Part shown: positions 8,744 to 17,827 of the stretch, one piece after another
Layout: each line of letters starts with the position of its first letter
How positions within the stretch are numbered: the stretch's first letter is position 1
NCBI GenBank assembly: GCA_016214905.1
Contig: JACRMQ010000009.1
Span: 59,962-123,961 of the forward strand
DNA: 64,000 nt
Source of the DNA: Ignavibacteriales bacterium
GTDB taxonomy: Bacteria > Bacteroidota > Ignavibacteria > UBA10030 > SZUA-254
Reading direction: 5' to 3'
Position numbers and translations under genes: made by a program
The notes under the pieces: model-generated
The model's database searches: none
The model's input: only the letters and a program-made list of their open reading frames with translations
What the model was told of the DNA's origin: nothing

Positions 8744-9370
8744 ATGAAACCTTCGTATAGAAAAACGATTGCATTTCTTTTGGCAACGATTATATTTCTG
8801 CACTCAATGCAGGGTTGCCGAACCAGCAAACCGGTGCAAGACTGTCGAGTTGCCGATACTATCACTTATGTTGATGTGGCAACTTATCCTTTCCCTAAAC
8901 AAAAAATTATCGGAGCCGTTAATCAATTGCTACTCAAACGAGGTTATGTCGTTTTACCGAACGAATCAAACGATACAACTTTAATTGCAGATTATTGGAG
9001 CGATGAGATAATGATAGAAGAATATCGGGATCTAACTGACAAGCAGAATCATCCCACTTTCTTATCTTCGTTGATTACTTTTTTAGGGATAATATTTTTA
9101 ATAGGACTTGTAGCGGCGAGTTTAAACTCCTCACCGGATGAGGAAGAAGAAATATCTTCGATTATCCCTGCAGATGAAAACGATAAAACCGTTTACAATT
9201 ATCGTTTGTTTGTGGATGTTAAGGAGCTCAGTGATTCGACTACCGAAGTTGCGATCGATATCCTTAAAACAACATATAAAAATGATATTGAGACAGAATC
9301 GGTTTATTTAGAAAATAAATATATAAATCACTCGCTGATTTACGGCATCGATTCATGCCTCAGAAAATAA
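8744..9370 (+). CDS. Predicted lipoprotein of unknown function
   Basis: I do not recognise this 208-residue protein. It has a signal peptide with a lipobox-like MQGC at about residues 22-25, so lipidation is likely. A second hydrophobic stretch (about residues 107-127, LITFLGIIFLIGLVAASL) may cross a membrane and is followed by an acidic run (DEEEE). The last third looks like mixed alpha/beta. It is a lone plus-strand gene, convergent with the downstream TonB receptor with only 11 bp between their stop codons. Confidence 0.6.
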   Translation: MKPSYRKTIAFLLATIIFLHSMQGCRTSKPVQDCRVADTITYVDVATYPFPKQKIIGAVNQLLLKRGYVVLPNESNDTTLIADYWSDEIMIEEYRDLTDKQNHPTFLSSLITFLGIIFLIGLVAASLNSSPDEEEEISSIIPADENDKTVYNYRLFVDVKELSDSTTEVAIDILKTTYKNDIETESVYLENKYINHSLIYGIDSCLRK

Positions 9371-9381
9371 TATTCGAATAA

Positions 9382-11898
9382 TTAAAATTCCGCCTCTAAA
9401 CCGAACACCGGGAAGAAAGCAAACTGATAAATTGTTTCTACCGTTCCGTCGCTTCTGTAATTTTTGAAGAAAATATTTTTTGTATTCATAACATTCATCA
9501 CTGCAACGAAAGCATTGATGTTCCATCCATCCATGTAAAACCGGCTTATCCATTGCAAATCAAGACGACTGTAATCGGGATAGCGGTTTGCATTCTCCTG
9601 GGTCGAGGGGATCCACGATCCTGCCGACCAATTTACACCCCCCTCACGGTTCTGCTTCCACGTAACAAATTCTTGCGGCGTAAAAGTCCGACCTGTTTGA
9701 AAACGGTATTTGAAACTAATTTCCATTTCATTTGATAATGGAAGTATATAAGACGGATATTTTAAAAACGGAGTCGAGTTATCAAGCCAATCTCTGACAC
9801 CTTTTACAACTTTGCCGGCTAAAGCTGTTATAATAACTGGATAATCATATTCGGAATTATACCAATTTGTATTGGGTGGAATCCGGGGATCTTTCATTTT
9901 AGTTTTTGAAAGAGAGAGACTTAATAATCCGTAATAATCCGAGACCTGTTTCTGCTCTAGTAGAAATTCCAAACCGTAAGCATACCGATCGCCTATGGTG
10001 AGCATCCGATCCGACCAAAAAGTATCGATGGCTGAATAAATGAAATCTTCTGAAACAGCAATCTGTTTATATTTTTTATAATAAGATTCAACGTTTAATT
10101 TTAAACCGTTTCCTAAAATGTGTTCTAATCCCAAAACATAATGTACCGACTTCATATTATCAATATAACGATTCACGCCGGTTTGCCGGTAATCGCCATA
10201 AAAGGGAAATGGCTGAGTCTGGAAATATTGTCCGGTGGCGAAAGTCAGAGTTGTCGTTGGTTGTATTATTTGATACGAAATTGAAGCTCTTGGAGAGAGT
10301 GATCCTTTCCCGGAGTATGAGAAATAATCGTACCTCAAGCCGTAAGAAAAAGCCAGGTCAGGAAATATTTTAAATTTATCATTCGCGTAAATAAAATATT
10401 TATTTTCTTTTCCGAAACCGATTGAATTGATATATCTGTATTGAGGTGTTGAAATAGGACCTGTTTCAAAAATGCCGTCCCGATTCAGATCATATCTCGA
10501 TGTATCGGCTTCAAGAAAAACATCATTCGTCCATTTATGCGACGTTAAAATTTCCGCGCCTACAGATAAATCGTGTTGAGGATGGATTTGATAAAAAAGT
10601 TCATACTTTCCTCCGATGAACGACTCGCTCGAATAATTCTTAAAAAATATTCTACTGTTAAGTAGTTGATAAGAAAGCACTTCGCCATTTGGTCCACGGA
10701 TATGTGAAGCATAATCTTCCCTAATATCCAAATTGGTGTTAGTGCCGGAGCCGTAGAATGTAAAAACCGAGTATCCTTTTTTGCCATATAAGGTTCTTAG
10801 ATTCAGTCCGACTGCATATTGTTTTGTGACCGGATATAAATTATGCACGCTCGATGTGTCGTGCATGTTTTTCCTCAATTCATCCTTATCGTTCGGTTTG
10901 CCGTTGATATGTATGCGGCTGTCACCATAAAGAAGATTGAAACTCAGTTTTTGGGACGAAGAAAAATCATATGTGATTTTAGATTGAGTATCCCAATATT
11001 TGGGAATCGCGGTAAGTGATAATTTTGATAAACCGAAAGTTTTATCGATCAGTTCGAGAAGACTATTCCGGGCTGAGATGATATATGATCCATGTTCGCC
11101 CGCGAAACCTCCTTCAATCAATGTCCCGATTCCGGCCATGTTCATCGCAGTTTTAGATGCGAATACTTTACTTCGGTTTCCTTCACGTACTGTTAGATTC
11201 ATAACCGACGAAATTCTATCGCCGAATTGCGCGGGGAATCCTCCTGTTGAAAATTGTACATCCTCGATCATATCGGCATTTACCATATTGATCGGTCCGG
11301 CAGAATTAAATTGGTTGGAGTAATGATTGATCGAGGGAATTTCCATGTGATCCATTATAGTCAGATTTTCGTACGGTGCACCGCCCCGCACAATAAGTTC
11401 GTTGATGTTATCGGTTGAGCTTGCCACGCCGGGTAGATTCTGAGCAACCCGCTGAACGTCCTGTATGCCACCAGGTAATCGAAGAACTTCAGATCGCTCT
11501 ATCACGTTGGCGCTTACAGGACTCATCTCCTGTGCTTTTGAAAAATAACTCACTGAAGTAGTAACTCCTTCAACTTCAACCGCAGATTCATCGAGCGATA
11601 TGGTTGCCGGTGTGGTTCGGCCGGTTGTAACAACAATATTCGTGATGATTTTTTGCGTGTAACCGACTGCCGATATTTTTAAGCTATAAGTTCCTACATC
11701 AACATTTTTAATATTAAAATCACCCTGAACATTAGAAGATGTACCGATGTTTGGTTTCTCGATTATCACAATGTTAACCGACGGAATAGGTTCCATATTC
11801 CGCGAATCGATTATTTTTCCCGTAATTTCACCTTTATGAGTTTGGGATGATGATATTTGTAAGAATAAACAGAAAATAATAAAGATTTTCTTGATCAT
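9382..11898 (-). CDS. TonB-dependent receptor with carboxypeptidase-like N-terminal domain
   Basis: Outer-membrane transporter of 838 residues. A signal peptide (ending ISSSQ) is followed by a beta-sandwich CarboxypepD_reg-like domain (about 23-105, GEITGKIIDSRNMEPIPSVNI and GTSSNVQGDFNIKNV). Next come the plug (about 115-235; LPGVASSTDNINELIVRGGAPYENL, MDHMEIPSINHYS) and a long barrel. This build is common in Bacteroidota receptors for peptides, glycans or organic ligands. It is not next to a SusD-like gene, so it is not a SusCD pair. The genes upstream encode exported peptidases, which makes peptide uptake possible, but this is inference. Confidence 0.87.
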   Translation of the reverse strand: MIKKIFIIFCLFLQISSSQTHKGEITGKIIDSRNMEPIPSVNIVIIEKPNIGTSSNVQGDFNIKNVDVGTYSLKISAVGYTQKIITNIVVTTGRTTPATISLDESAVEVEGVTTSVSYFSKAQEMSPVSANVIERSEVLRLPGGIQDVQRVAQNLPGVASSTDNINELIVRGGAPYENLTIMDHMEIPSINHYSNQFNSAGPINMVNADMIEDVQFSTGGFPAQFGDRISSVMNLTVREGNRSKVFASKTAMNMAGIGTLIEGGFAGEHGSYIISARNSLLELIDKTFGLSKLSLTAIPKYWDTQSKITYDFSSSQKLSFNLLYGDSRIHINGKPNDKDELRKNMHDTSSVHNLYPVTKQYAVGLNLRTLYGKKGYSVFTFYGSGTNTNLDIREDYASHIRGPNGEVLSYQLLNSRIFFKNYSSESFIGGKYELFYQIHPQHDLSVGAEILTSHKWTNDVFLEADTSRYDLNRDGIFETGPISTPQYRYINSIGFGKENKYFIYANDKFKIFPDLAFSYGLRYDYFSYSGKGSLSPRASISYQIIQPTTTLTFATGQYFQTQPFPFYGDYRQTGVNRYIDNMKSVHYVLGLEHILGNGLKLNVESYYKKYKQIAVSEDFIYSAIDTFWSDRMLTIGDRYAYGLEFLLEQKQVSDYYGLLSLSLSKTKMKDPRIPPNTNWYNSEYDYPVIITALAGKVVKGVRDWLDNSTPFLKYPSYILPLSNEMEISFKYRFQTGRTFTPQEFVTWKQNREGGVNWSAGSWIPSTQENANRYPDYSRLDLQWISRFYMDGWNINAFVAVMNVMNTKNIFFKNYRSDGTVETIYQFAFFPVFGLEAEF

Positions 11899-11997
11899 AG
11901 ATTAATCTCCTGATGAAGAATCATACGTGGAGTTTTTGGGCTGGTTGCACGTTTCCCTTCCAGAGTCCTCAAAATATAACAAATGAGATTCTGAAAT

Positions 11998-13299
11998 TTA
12001 TTTCATTATTTTTGTTATCTCAGTTATTTCTTTCGGCACACGATCTGTTAACACTTCACAACCAGATTCAGTTACAAGCACATCATCTTCGATCCGTATC
12101 CCGAAGCCGCGATAATTTTCCCCAATACTATCAGCATCAACGGGAATATAAATCCCCGGCTCAACAGTTATTACCATTCCGGCACGAAGTGTATCACTTG
12201 CCCAAATATCATGGACATCAATTCCTACAGGATGAGTAACACCATGACGGATAAATTTTCCGAATCCTGCATGCACGATTACTTCTTTTGCCTTTTCATC
12301 CATATCCTTCATCGTGATTCCGGGTTTGATGATTTTAATAACTTCTTCCTGAGCTTTCAAAACTATATTATAAACTTCTGCCTGTGCTTTTGTAAATTTT
12401 CCCGAAACAGGAATTGTTCTGGTGATATCACAAGCATATCCGTCGTATTCCGCACCGACATCCATAACAACGAGATCTCCATTTTTCATCTGCCGGCGGT
12501 TATCATCGTAATGTAATATGAGCGAGTTTTCTCCCGATCCAATAATGGATGTCCAACTTGGGAAATCAGCGCATCCGCGCATCATCTCATATTCGATATC
12601 TGCTTGTAACTCGTATTCCCACTTATCCGGCTGGCAATCCATCATCGCGCGTTTTAAACCATTCCAGGTTAGCTCGATAGACTTTTGCATAAGCCGCAAC
12701 TCGGCTTCGGATTTTATTTCTCTGAATTTACCAAACAGCGGCAGTGCATTTTTCACTTTGAGATCAGGGTATCGCTGCTCAAGTTCTTTCTTCGCGTTCT
12801 TGTCGAAGAAGATTTTCTTATCGTTGAGCCAGTCGTTCACAAATTGTAAATCCGGGGCAGAGATATAAAGAGTTCTGGCATTTGCCAAAACCGACTTGAA
12901 TATCTCCTGAAATCTTGAGATGTTGCAAATGATTTCATTTGCTCCTGTTTTTGTTCGTGTGCTTTCTTCCTGACTTGTTGTGAACAAGAAAACATTATTA
13001 CGCTTACCGTCAATTTCAAATCCTACGGGAGTGAAAATAATATACCGGTTGGTAGATCTCCAACCGGTAAGATAAAGAAAATTACTTTCCTGCCTGTATC
13101 TGTATTCGACGTCGTTCGATCGCATTTTATAATCACCTGATCTCATTACCACAATTGCGCCGGAATCTAACGATAAAAGTAATTGCTGCCGCCGATTTGC
13201 GAACTCATCTTGTGAAATGCCCGAAGAGTTGTTCCGACAATACACAATCTCGCAAAATATCAAGAGGAGACCGAATATATAAATCAACCGATACCGCAT
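11998..13299 (-). CDS. Exported Xaa-Pro aminopeptidase (M24B)
   Basis: Metallopeptidase that removes the N-terminal residue in front of proline. After a signal peptide (about residues 1-21) comes the aminopeptidase P N-domain (about 27-170). The creatinase/pita-bread domain (about 200-425) shows the metal ligands in order: DVGAEYDGYACDITR (two Asp), HGVTHPVGIDVHD (His), VEPGIY (Glu) and GIRIEDD (Glu). At 433 residues it is full length. It follows the DUF6263-like gene by one base, so the two are co-transcribed. Export distinguishes it from cytoplasmic PepP. Confidence 0.9.
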   Translation of the reverse strand: MRYRLIYIFGLLLIFCEIVYCRNNSSGISQDEFANRRQQLLLSLDSGAIVVMRSGDYKMRSNDVEYRYRQESNFLYLTGWRSTNRYIIFTPVGFEIDGKRNNVFLFTTSQEESTRTKTGANEIICNISRFQEIFKSVLANARTLYISAPDLQFVNDWLNDKKIFFDKNAKKELEQRYPDLKVKNALPLFGKFREIKSEAELRLMQKSIELTWNGLKRAMMDCQPDKWEYELQADIEYEMMRGCADFPSWTSIIGSGENSLILHYDDNRRQMKNGDLVVMDVGAEYDGYACDITRTIPVSGKFTKAQAEVYNIVLKAQEEVIKIIKPGITMKDMDEKAKEVIVHAGFGKFIRHGVTHPVGIDVHDIWASDTLRAGMVITVEPGIYIPVDADSIGENYRGFGIRIEDDVLVTESGCEVLTDRVPKEITEITKIMK

Positions 13300-13300
13300 C

Positions 13301-14146
13301 TTACTTCTCTAAAAGTGTTTTAACTGATTTGCTTGTTACCGACATAGGGATCGTCATATTTTGCTGACCAGTGATTGCCATTGTTTGTTCGTTATCTGTT
13401 GTCGATTCTTCGACTACTGTCATGCCGGCTTTCGGATCGAAATACAAGATACCTTTTACTTTGCCGCCACCTTCAACAAACAACTCCATACCGTTCATCA
13501 TCATTTTTCCGGTGTCCGAAGTAGTGCCGGTATAATCGATTTTAAGACAATCTCGATTTTGTTTTTTCTCTTTTCCGCTGAGAGTATATTCAAAATTCGA
13601 CGTATGATAAATCTTTCCGCCCATCGATTCAATCGTATCGATAGTTGTTGAATTCCATTTTTCTCCGATTTTCACTTCCTTCTCGGGTAGGCGGGTTATC
13701 TGAGCCATACCGCGCTGTGAACCTCCGCCCATAATCCCTTCGTTTTTAATCGTGTCGATAATCTCTCGTGATAAAACGGCTCCGATTTTCGAGACCGTAA
13801 TTTTCGTGCGCTTGCCGATGAGATTACTGAGAATCATTGTTGTATCCTTCATCGGGCTCTTTGTTGTATTCTTCGCAGAATCGACACTAACAACGAGCCC
13901 AAAATTTCCCTCCTTTGTAATATCATCTACTGCAACGCGGATCGTCATATCGCTTGCGTTTGTAATCTTCATTTCTTTGCCCATCATTTCTTGTGTAATG
14001 TTGCTGTTTGATATGTGATTGAATCGATATGTTTTCCCTTTTTGAAATTTGTACTCAATCTTGTAGCTATCTTGCGCAATGAGTGAATATCCCATGAACG
14101 ATATTGCTATCGCTATGAGTGACAGATGTAAATAGAATTTGTTCAT
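13301..14146 (-). CDS. Secreted DUF6263-like protein
   Basis: A 281-residue protein with a signal peptide (about residues 1-25). The mature part begins YKIEYKFQKGKTYRF and looks like an all-beta domain; it contains a LPEKEVKIGEKW segment typical of DUF6263-type proteins, whose function is unknown. It sits one base upstream of the Xaa-Pro aminopeptidase and about 110 bp downstream of the M28 peptidase, in the same direction, so it may act in the same envelope compartment. The domain name is given from memory and is the weaker part of the call. Confidence 0.65.
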   Translation of the reverse strand: MNKFYLHLSLIAIAISFMGYSLIAQDSYKIEYKFQKGKTYRFNHISNSNITQEMMGKEMKITNASDMTIRVAVDDITKEGNFGLVVSVDSAKNTTKSPMKDTTMILSNLIGKRTKITVSKIGAVLSREIIDTIKNEGIMGGGSQRGMAQITRLPEKEVKIGEKWNSTTIDTIESMGGKIYHTSNFEYTLSGKEKKQNRDCLKIDYTGTTSDTGKMMMNGMELFVEGGGKVKGILYFDPKAGMTVVEESTTDNEQTMAITGQQNMTIPMSVTSKSVKTLLEK

Positions 14147-14257
14147 ACTAACTCCTTGATTATTGGATTTTAAAAAATATTTTTAATCTTACTCTAGTGC
14201 TGACATATTTTTTATGTCTCTTTCTGAGAGTGGAAAACTCAAAAGGTGTAACTGAAA

Positions 14258-15838
14258 TTAAAACAATGTCTTTGAATCTATTAATTTATATCTTCTTCCC
14301 TCGTTCGCTATCCGCCACGCGGTGCGGAAGACAAGCTGAGCAGCTCGCGCGGCTTTATTTGTATTGATAAATTCGGGATTATCTGAGACTTTGTGGAGAT
14401 CGGAATGTAATCCGGAATGATAAAACAGAAACGGAATATTTTTCTTCTGAAAATACATGTGGTCGCTTCCGCCTTGTAGCGATTCCTCGTCCAGTAGTGT
14501 AAACCCGATTTCTTTATTTTCTTCTTCATTGATTTTAGCAAGTTCAGGACATAATGCTTCACCCACCATCCACAGAGTATCATCTCCGTTCCGTCCCACC
14601 ATATCAATATTTAACATTGCAACGGTTTCATCAAGAGGGAAGATCGGTTTGTTCACATAAGAGCGCGATCCCATCAAACCTTTTTCTTCACCTGTAAATG
14701 CAATGAAAATGACGCTTCTTTTTGGTTTTTGACCGATTGTGCTGAATGCCTGGGCAACTGCCATAACGGTACTTGTGCCGGAAGCGTTATCATCCGCACC
14801 ATTGAAAATATAATCGACAGTGTCGGTGTGCTGTTTCATATACCCAACGTGATCGTAATGACCACCGATAATGACTACTTCATTCTTAAGTTTCGGATCA
14901 GAACCTTCTATGTACCCAATTACGTTCTGGCTTGATTTATCTTCAATAGTTGTTGTTGTCTTTAATGATATCAATGCATCTTTGATTTCGAACGAGTGCT
15001 GCTGAAGTGTGTTGTCGATTTTTGATTGAATATTTTTTAATTCGTCCACACTTCCAAAAAGTTTTGATATAACCTCTTCACCGATTTGTACAACAGGGAC
15101 TCTCTTTTCTGTTTCATCAATCAAAACCATTGGCAGTGCATCTTTGGGTAAAGTTTTGGATAGTGAGGGCCATGGAAAGCCGCGCGGTGTAAGCGAAGTG
15201 TGATTAAGCGGCTCTGTTACAACAAGTACCCCAAGTGCGCCATGCTCGATCGCGTTTTTTACTTTTTCACTAATATTTGAATATTGGGTTTCATCGATTC
15301 CTTTGAAAACCGAATTCGAATCGTTCTCCTGCGGTTCATGTTTTAGAACGAGAACGATCTTCCCTTTGGCATCGATATCTTTGTAGTCGTCATATTTATA
15401 ATCGGGGGCGGTGATGCCGTAACCTGCAAATAGTATGGAACCGTTTGCTTCTTTATTTCCTGTCAGATCGAAAGGAGTGAATTCCGATTTTATTTTATAC
15501 GATTGTTCTGAATTATCTTTTGTAATTTTCAAATAATTATCTTCCCCCAAACTCACGATCCCAAGTCCTACTTTCTGATAATAACTTCCGTTTACTGGTT
15601 GAAGCCCGCTCGACTTAAAAATTTCCGCAATGTAAGAAGCGGCTGAATCAAGCTGGCGGCTTGGTGTATCTCTTCCCATCATAGAATCGGATGCTAATGT
15701 GAAAATGTGTTTCTTCATCAGATCAGGAGTGATTATATTTTCTCCGGCCAAGCGGTTATCCTGAAGAGAAGTTGAGGCACAGCCAAATAGTGAGATGAAT
15801 ATTAAGAGCGAAAATGATAGCAGAACAGCGGGCTTCAT
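14258..15838 (-). CDS. M28 family zinc aminopeptidase, lipoprotein
   Basis: Di-zinc exopeptidase anchored by a lipobox (LFGC at about residues 17-20). A protease-associated insert (about 130-250) precedes the catalytic domain. The M28 ligands are visible in order: GGHYDHVGY (His), NGADDNASG (Asp), FTGEEKGLMG (Glu pair), NIDMVGR (Asp) and HSDLHKVSD (His). At 526 residues the length fits PA-containing M28 enzymes. It probably trims N-terminal residues from peptides in the periplasm or at the outer membrane, together with the neighbouring peptidases. Confidence 0.9.
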   Translation of the reverse strand: MKPAVLLSFSLLIFISLFGCASTSLQDNRLAGENIITPDLMKKHIFTLASDSMMGRDTPSRQLDSAASYIAEIFKSSGLQPVNGSYYQKVGLGIVSLGEDNYLKITKDNSEQSYKIKSEFTPFDLTGNKEANGSILFAGYGITAPDYKYDDYKDIDAKGKIVLVLKHEPQENDSNSVFKGIDETQYSNISEKVKNAIEHGALGVLVVTEPLNHTSLTPRGFPWPSLSKTLPKDALPMVLIDETEKRVPVVQIGEEVISKLFGSVDELKNIQSKIDNTLQQHSFEIKDALISLKTTTTIEDKSSQNVIGYIEGSDPKLKNEVVIIGGHYDHVGYMKQHTDTVDYIFNGADDNASGTSTVMAVAQAFSTIGQKPKRSVIFIAFTGEEKGLMGSRSYVNKPIFPLDETVAMLNIDMVGRNGDDTLWMVGEALCPELAKINEEENKEIGFTLLDEESLQGGSDHMYFQKKNIPFLFYHSGLHSDLHKVSDNPEFINTNKAARAAQLVFRTAWRIANEGRRYKLIDSKTLF

Positions 15839-15922
15839 AATTGGATAATTCTCTTGATATTGAAGAAATAAAGGAATTTATATGTGGAAAATATATGATT
15901 AATCGGAGGGAATGTCAAATGT

Positions 15923-15970
15923 GAACTCCGATCTCTATCATAGTTTAATCTTTGACGGAAGTCGGAGTTC
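15923..15970. repeat. Inverted repeat after M2 peptidase gene
   Basis: GAACTCCGA (15923-15931) and TCGGAGTTC (15962-15970) form a perfect 9 bp stem with a 30 base spacer, beginning 18 bp beyond the stop codon of the M2-type peptidase gene. There is no T run, so it looks more like a palindromic element than a simple terminator. Confidence 0.45.
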
Positions 15971-15987
15971 TGCGATATGAATCTAGC

Positions 15988-17670
15988 TTACTTCGCCACA
16001 AACTCTTCGGCAAAGTATTTTGCTGTCAATCCTTCGCCGGTGGCTTGTTTCAGGAAATCATTCCACTGATACTTAGAGCCGGGCATGAAAATTTTTTGCT
16101 TCAGGTAATCTCCGATCTCCGGCTTACCTGCAAAAGATATTCCGGCAAACGCGTTTTGTTTCTCGACAGTCCGTACGATACTGTTCGTAATCTGAGATGC
16201 GGCAAGTTCGCCGAGCGTGTAGTTATGATAGTAGCAAGGATATTGCGCGAGATGAATCTTCGCAGCCCAATCAGGTTCATTACGATTATCCGGACGTTTA
16301 ACGAATTGATATTGTTCTACCAAATCCCACCACAGTTTGTTCAAATCCTGATCCGGGTTCTGATACATTGCCCGTTCGAATCGCACCATCACCTGTGACC
16401 AGCGCGTGAATGCTAATTGCGTCATTCTTAAATTCTCAAAAACTTCTTTGCGGAGAGATTCTTTTTCTTTCTCATCCAAGCCAACCAAAGTTTGCAACCA
16501 ATCTACATTGTATGCCTGCCTGCCCATCAGATTTGCAATTGCTTCTGTTGTAAATGTATGTGCTTCAGTTCGCAGCAAGAAAGGAAGATTACGGTCAACA
16601 TTCAATGAATATACACCGTGACCTAACTCGTGTAAAAGTGTTCCCATCCATTCATGATTGTCGGTAATGTTGCACATTGTTCTCACATCGCCAAGCCGGT
16701 CTATGTCGTTGCAGAAAGCGTGCTGGTACTTACCTTCGCGCGGGTAAAGATCGCTGTTCTTGAGGATTTCTTCGACGGGCAGATTGATACCTTTGAAAAA
16801 TTCGGTTCCGAGTTTAACAACATCTTTTCCTGTGAAAAATTTATCAAGATCGACTGTGCCCGCTTCAGATATTTCCTGGAAGAACGGATTCACATAATGC
16901 CATGGCATAAGTTTTTCCGGTTTTGTGCCGAGCTTCTTTGCTATCGACGCATCAAGCTCCGATTTTAATTGTTTGAATGGTTCATCTGTTAATTGTTTTA
17001 ATTCATCGAATACTTTGATGACATCATCTGCATTCTGCTCATCGGTTGCAAGTGCCATAACATAATAGTTATCGAAACCAAGCTGCTTTGCCCCCTGATT
17101 GCGAAGCTTAACTAACTCGATGATCAGCGGTGCAACTTCACGCCCGACTTGTTTGGTCGCTTCCCAAGCTTGTTTTCGTTTATCAGAGTTAAGTTCATCT
17201 TTCAGCATGCCGCGTAAATCGTTATCAGCGTATTCTTTTCCGTCAATCTTGCCACGGAAGTTGTTGAACTTTTCAGAAATTGCTGCCTGCTTCTCAACCA
17301 TCTGCCGCATCAGCGTAGTGTCGATCTGATTTTTCAGAAAATTATTGTACAGAACTATTAGCTGTCGCTGGAGAAGAGTATCTTTAATTGTTCCTCTCTC
17401 CTTCAACTCCTTGAGGAAAGCATAGTCGGTTTTATTGGAGCGGATTTTTTTAATTTCAATTTCAGCCGCCGCGGATTCGTCGTAAAATTTCTTTTCACCA
17501 GTTGCGTTTGCCTGCCAGTCGGCAAGATTCTGCTTTTTCATCAACGGCTCGACTGTTTTGAGATGATTAGTGATGAAGTCACTCAGCTTCTCCTCGTCTG
17601 TTGGGGCGGGAGAGCAGGATATCATGAAGATGAACATAGAAAATAATGACATATTTAAAATCAGTTTCAT
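15988..17670 (-). CDS. M2-like (peptidyl-dipeptidase A type) metallopeptidase, lipoprotein
   Basis: Zinc peptidase with HELGH (in LLHELGHGVYSLN) and a downstream Glu in RTEAHTFTTEAIANLMG, the gluzincin arrangement. The overall pattern resembles bacterial M2 (ACE-like) enzymes more than M3. MKLILNMSLFSMFIFMISC is a signal peptide with a lipobox-like end. ATG 17670 is preferred over the upstream ATG 17706 because AAAGGAA lies eight bases before it. About 560 residues is the usual M2 size. Likely role: removing dipeptides from the C-terminus of peptides outside the cytoplasm. Confidence 0.8.
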   Translation of the reverse strand: MKLILNMSLFSMFIFMISCSPAPTDEEKLSDFITNHLKTVEPLMKKQNLADWQANATGEKKFYDESAAAEIEIKKIRSNKTDYAFLKELKERGTIKDTLLQRQLIVLYNNFLKNQIDTTLMRQMVEKQAAISEKFNNFRGKIDGKEYADNDLRGMLKDELNSDKRKQAWEATKQVGREVAPLIIELVKLRNQGAKQLGFDNYYVMALATDEQNADDVIKVFDELKQLTDEPFKQLKSELDASIAKKLGTKPEKLMPWHYVNPFFQEISEAGTVDLDKFFTGKDVVKLGTEFFKGINLPVEEILKNSDLYPREGKYQHAFCNDIDRLGDVRTMCNITDNHEWMGTLLHELGHGVYSLNVDRNLPFLLRTEAHTFTTEAIANLMGRQAYNVDWLQTLVGLDEKEKESLRKEVFENLRMTQLAFTRWSQVMVRFERAMYQNPDQDLNKLWWDLVEQYQFVKRPDNRNEPDWAAKIHLAQYPCYYHNYTLGELAASQITNSIVRTVEKQNAFAGISFAGKPEIGDYLKQKIFMPGSKYQWNDFLKQATGEGLTAKYFAEEFVAK

Positions 17671-17769
17671 AAAATTCCTTTTGATGTGTAAAATCTTATT
17701 TAGCATACGAATTGGGGTGAATTATGTTGTGAAAAATATAAGCTTTCTCGCGTGAAATGTCAAACAATC

Positions 17770-17827
17770 GTAGAGTTCGACTCATAGTCGATTTTTTCGC
17801 TAAGTCCATTTGAGAGATGGACTCTAC
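17770..17827. repeat. 58 bp two-hairpin palindromic element, copy A
   Basis: The element starts GTAGAG and ends CTCTAC. Inside are a small hairpin (CGACT, CAT, AGTCG) and a larger one (AGTCCATTT, GAG, AGATGGACT). It matches copy B at 18209-18266 in length and layout. Its right end contains the stop codon (17824-17826) of the DUF255 gene. Confidence 0.75.

Noticed and set aside
9382..11898. TonB receptor as a SusC glycan transporter
   Set aside because: No SusD-like lipoprotein follows or precedes it.
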